Of a DNA stretch of 64,000 nucleotides, positions 62,520 through 64,000 are shown piece after piece. The DNA is from Sphingomonas sp. PAMC 26605. Lineage in GTDB: Bacteria > Pseudomonadota > Alphaproteobacteria > Sphingomonadales > Sphingomonadaceae. Position 1 is the first letter of the stretch, and every line of letters starts with the position of its first letter. The DNA lies in NCBI RefSeq assembly GCF_000241485.1, contig NZ_JH584241.1:1804934-1868933 (forward strand), given 5' to 3'. The notes beneath the pieces are model-generated. The model saw only the letters and a list, made by a program, of their open reading frames with translations, was not told where the DNA came from and did not search any database. Both the position numbers and the translations under genes were made by a program.

Positions 62520-63878
62520 ATGGGCGATGGCATACCGAACGACGGCAGACTGCTGAACCCACGCTTCCTCGCGCTGGCGATGATGGAGTTCTGGGAACGC
62601 TTCGCGATGGCGGGCGTCAAATCGCTGCTCGTGCTGATCCTGGTCGATCACATCCTGGCGGGCGATCTCGCGCGCGTGATCGGCGCGTCGGCGATCGGCG
62701 AGGCGAGCGCGCTGCTGTTCGGGCCGGTGTCGCGTACCGGGCTAGCCTCGCAGCTGTACGGCTATGCCAATGCGCTGATCTATCTGTCGATCCCGCTCGG
62801 CGGGCTGGTCGGCGATCTCGTTGGGAGCCGGCGGCTGATGGTGGCGAGCGGCGGGGCGGGAATGCTGCTTGGCCTGACGCTGATGCTCGGCGAGCGCAGC
62901 TTCCTGATCGGGCTGATCCCGTTTGCGATCGGCACCGGGCTGCTCAAGGGCAATCTGTCGGCGCAGGTCGGGCTGTTGTTCCACGACGAGAGCCAGCGGC
63001 GGCGCGCCTACACCGCCTATCTCGGCTTCCTCAATGCCGGCGTGATCTGCGGGCCGCTGGTGTGCGGCGGGCTCGAGGTGTTCGCCGGTCCGGCTTACGG
63101 GATCGGCGCGGCGGGGATCGCGCTCGCCATCGGGCTGGTCGTCTATCTGCGCACCGGACGCGACGTGGATCCCGTTCCCGCCACGACGCGTCCGGCGCAA
63201 GCGCCGGTGAGCGGGGCGGCGGTGACGGGCGTGCTCATCGTGGCGCTCGCGTCTGTCTATCTGTGTTTTGCCGCCTACGAGCAGGTCAGCAACATCTTCC
63301 TCGTCTGGGCGCGCGCGCATGCCGATCTGCGATTAGGCGGCTGGAAGATGCCGGTCGCCTGGCTGCTGTCGCTCGACGGCGCCTTCACGCTGACGCTGGT
63401 GGTCGTGTCGCAATGGGTGACACGCCGCCTCGAGCGGCGCGGCATCGCGATCGGCGCAATGCCGCAGATGCTGCTCGGCGGGCTGTGCTGCGTCGCGGGC
63501 TATCTCGTGCTGACGATCGCCAGCTTGGGCGATGCGCCGGTCCCGCTGCCCTGGGTGATCGCCTATCTGCTGCTGATCGACGCGGCGATCGTGCTGATCT
63601 GGCCGTCGGGGCTGAGCCTGCTCGCCGGCGTCGCGCCGCGCCGGCTGATCGGCCTGTGGATGGGGCTGTTCTACCTCCACGGCTTCTTCGCCAATCTGTG
63701 GGTCGGGTTCAGCGGCGTCTATTACGAACGGATCGGCGCGCCGTCCTTCTGGCTGCTCCATGCCGGGGTGGCGGGCGTCGGCGTGCTGCTCGTGCTCGTC
63801 GCCGGCCTGCCGCTGGTGCGCGCTTTGCGCGCGCGTCAGGCAATCACCACCTCGGCATGGGCGAAGGCGGCGGCATAA
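62520..63878 (+). CDS. POT family peptide transporter
   Basis: A 452-residue proton-coupled oligopeptide transporter. ExxERF is present as EFWERFAMAG in helix 1, IYLSIPLGGLVGDLVGSRR in the loop after helix 2, GLLKGNLSAQVGLLF, and YEQVSNIFLVWARAHAD in the middle. Eleven to thirteen hydrophobic helices are visible. GAGGA lies 9 bases before the start. The 3' end overlaps the DeoR gene on the other strand by 43 bp. Confidence 0.9.
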   Translation: MGDGIPNDGRLLNPRFLALAMMEFWERFAMAGVKSLLVLILVDHILAGDLARVIGASAIGEASALLFGPVSRTGLASQLYGYANALIYLSIPLGGLVGDLVGSRRLMVASGGAGMLLGLTLMLGERSFLIGLIPFAIGTGLLKGNLSAQVGLLFHDESQRRRAYTAYLGFLNAGVICGPLVCGGLEVFAGPAYGIGAAGIALAIGLVVYLRTGRDVDPVPATTRPAQAPVSGAAVTGVLIVALASVYLCFAAYEQVSNIFLVWARAHADLRLGGWKMPVAWLLSLDGAFTLTLVVVSQWVTRRLERRGIAIGAMPQMLLGGLCCVAGYLVLTIASLGDAPVPLPWVIAYLLLIDAAIVLIWPSGLSLLAGVAPRRLIGLWMGLFYLHGFFANLWVGFSGVYYERIGAPSFWLLHAGVAGVGVLLVLVAGLPLVRALRARQAITTSAWAKAAA

Positions 63879-64000
63879 TCACTGTCGAGCGGGGTGTCGG
63901 TGACGAGGATGTCGACGTCGCTCAGCGCTGCGGTCTGGATCAGCGCATAGCGGCCGATCTTCGAGCCGTCCGCCGCGAGCAGCACGCGCTGCGAGGTCGC
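63836..64000 (-). CDS. DeoR family transcriptional regulator (C-terminal fragment)
   Basis: Only the last 54 residues are in the window. VLLAADGSKIGRYALIQTAALSDVDILVTDTPLDSD is the end of the DeoR sensor domain, which binds a sugar phosphate. The N-terminal DNA-binding domain lies outside. Confidence 0.88.
   Translation of the reverse strand, partial: ATSQRVLLAADGSKIGRYALIQTAALSDVDILVTDTPLDSDYAAAFAHAEVVIA

Overview
The window is a continuous piece of chromosome from a high-GC alphaproteobacterium, most likely Sphingomonas or a close relative. Support for this comes from a two-piece (circularly permuted) tmRNA, the alphaproteobacterial cell-cycle proteins TrcR (DUF1013) and CpdR, and SapC, UrcA and DUF1192 proteins. 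Genes are tightly packed on both strands, often with 4-nt ATGA or 1-nt TGATG/TAATG overlaps. There is no rRNA, prophage, CRISPR array or insertion sequence. Very long antisense open frames are common because of the GC bias and are not genes.

Layout. 0-6.3 kb: truncated membrane cytochrome c, prephenate dehydratase, a lower-GC two-gene cassette (SatD-like plus a small membrane protein), NudC, a serine hydrolase and MutY. 6.3-12.1 kb: DciA-like protein, two DsbA-like proteins, SMC and a glycine-zipper protein. 12.3-17 kb: PAS protein, then a probable SOS operon (radical SAM DNA-repair protein and a DUF4130-UdgX fusion), DinB and the tmRNA gene ssrA, which has no long open frame. 17-26 kb: Rrf2 regulator, MscL, a lemA-TPM-TPM-Nudix operon, an M16 peptidase, Tgt with a coupled small membrane protein, and TrcR. 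26-33.6 kb: ParDE toxin-antitoxin, a glycosyltransferase/phosphoesterase pair, a frameshifted GIY-YIG gene between palindromic repeats, acyl-CoA ligase, a diguanylate cyclase and UrcA. 33.6-46.7 kb: ClpA, oxidoreductases, XseB-IspA, CoaD, cyclophilin, QueA, EF-hand, HAD, metallo-beta-lactamase, dienelactone hydrolase and glutathione transferase. 46.9-64 kb: DEAD-box helicase, FAD oxidase, SapC, cytochrome b561, a probable small RNA, N-formylglutamate amidohydrolase, CpdR, tRNA-Val, a TolC-HlyD-permease-permease export operon, a chemoreceptor, phospholipase C, a POT transporter and a truncated DeoR regulator.

Themes. DNA repair is well represented (MutY, UdgX fusion, radical SAM, DinB, XseB), and one operon carries a perfect match to the alphaproteobacterial LexA box GTTC-N7-GTTC. 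Proteolysis and cell cycle are linked by CpdR, ClpA and the tmRNA tag. Queuosine synthesis is represented by Tgt and QueA at separate loci. At least three families of palindromic intergenic elements (called A, B and C here) are scattered through the window.

The least explained items are: a ~108-nt small RNA candidate with promoter, three hairpins, a CCUCCUCCC motif and terminator (52172-52279); three boxes spaced exactly 28 bp apart before the SatD-like gene; the GIY-YIG pseudogene bracketed by dRS3-like palindromes; and two MITE-like elements flanking the dienelactone hydrolase-glutathione transferase pair. I found no large uncharacterised multi-gene system.
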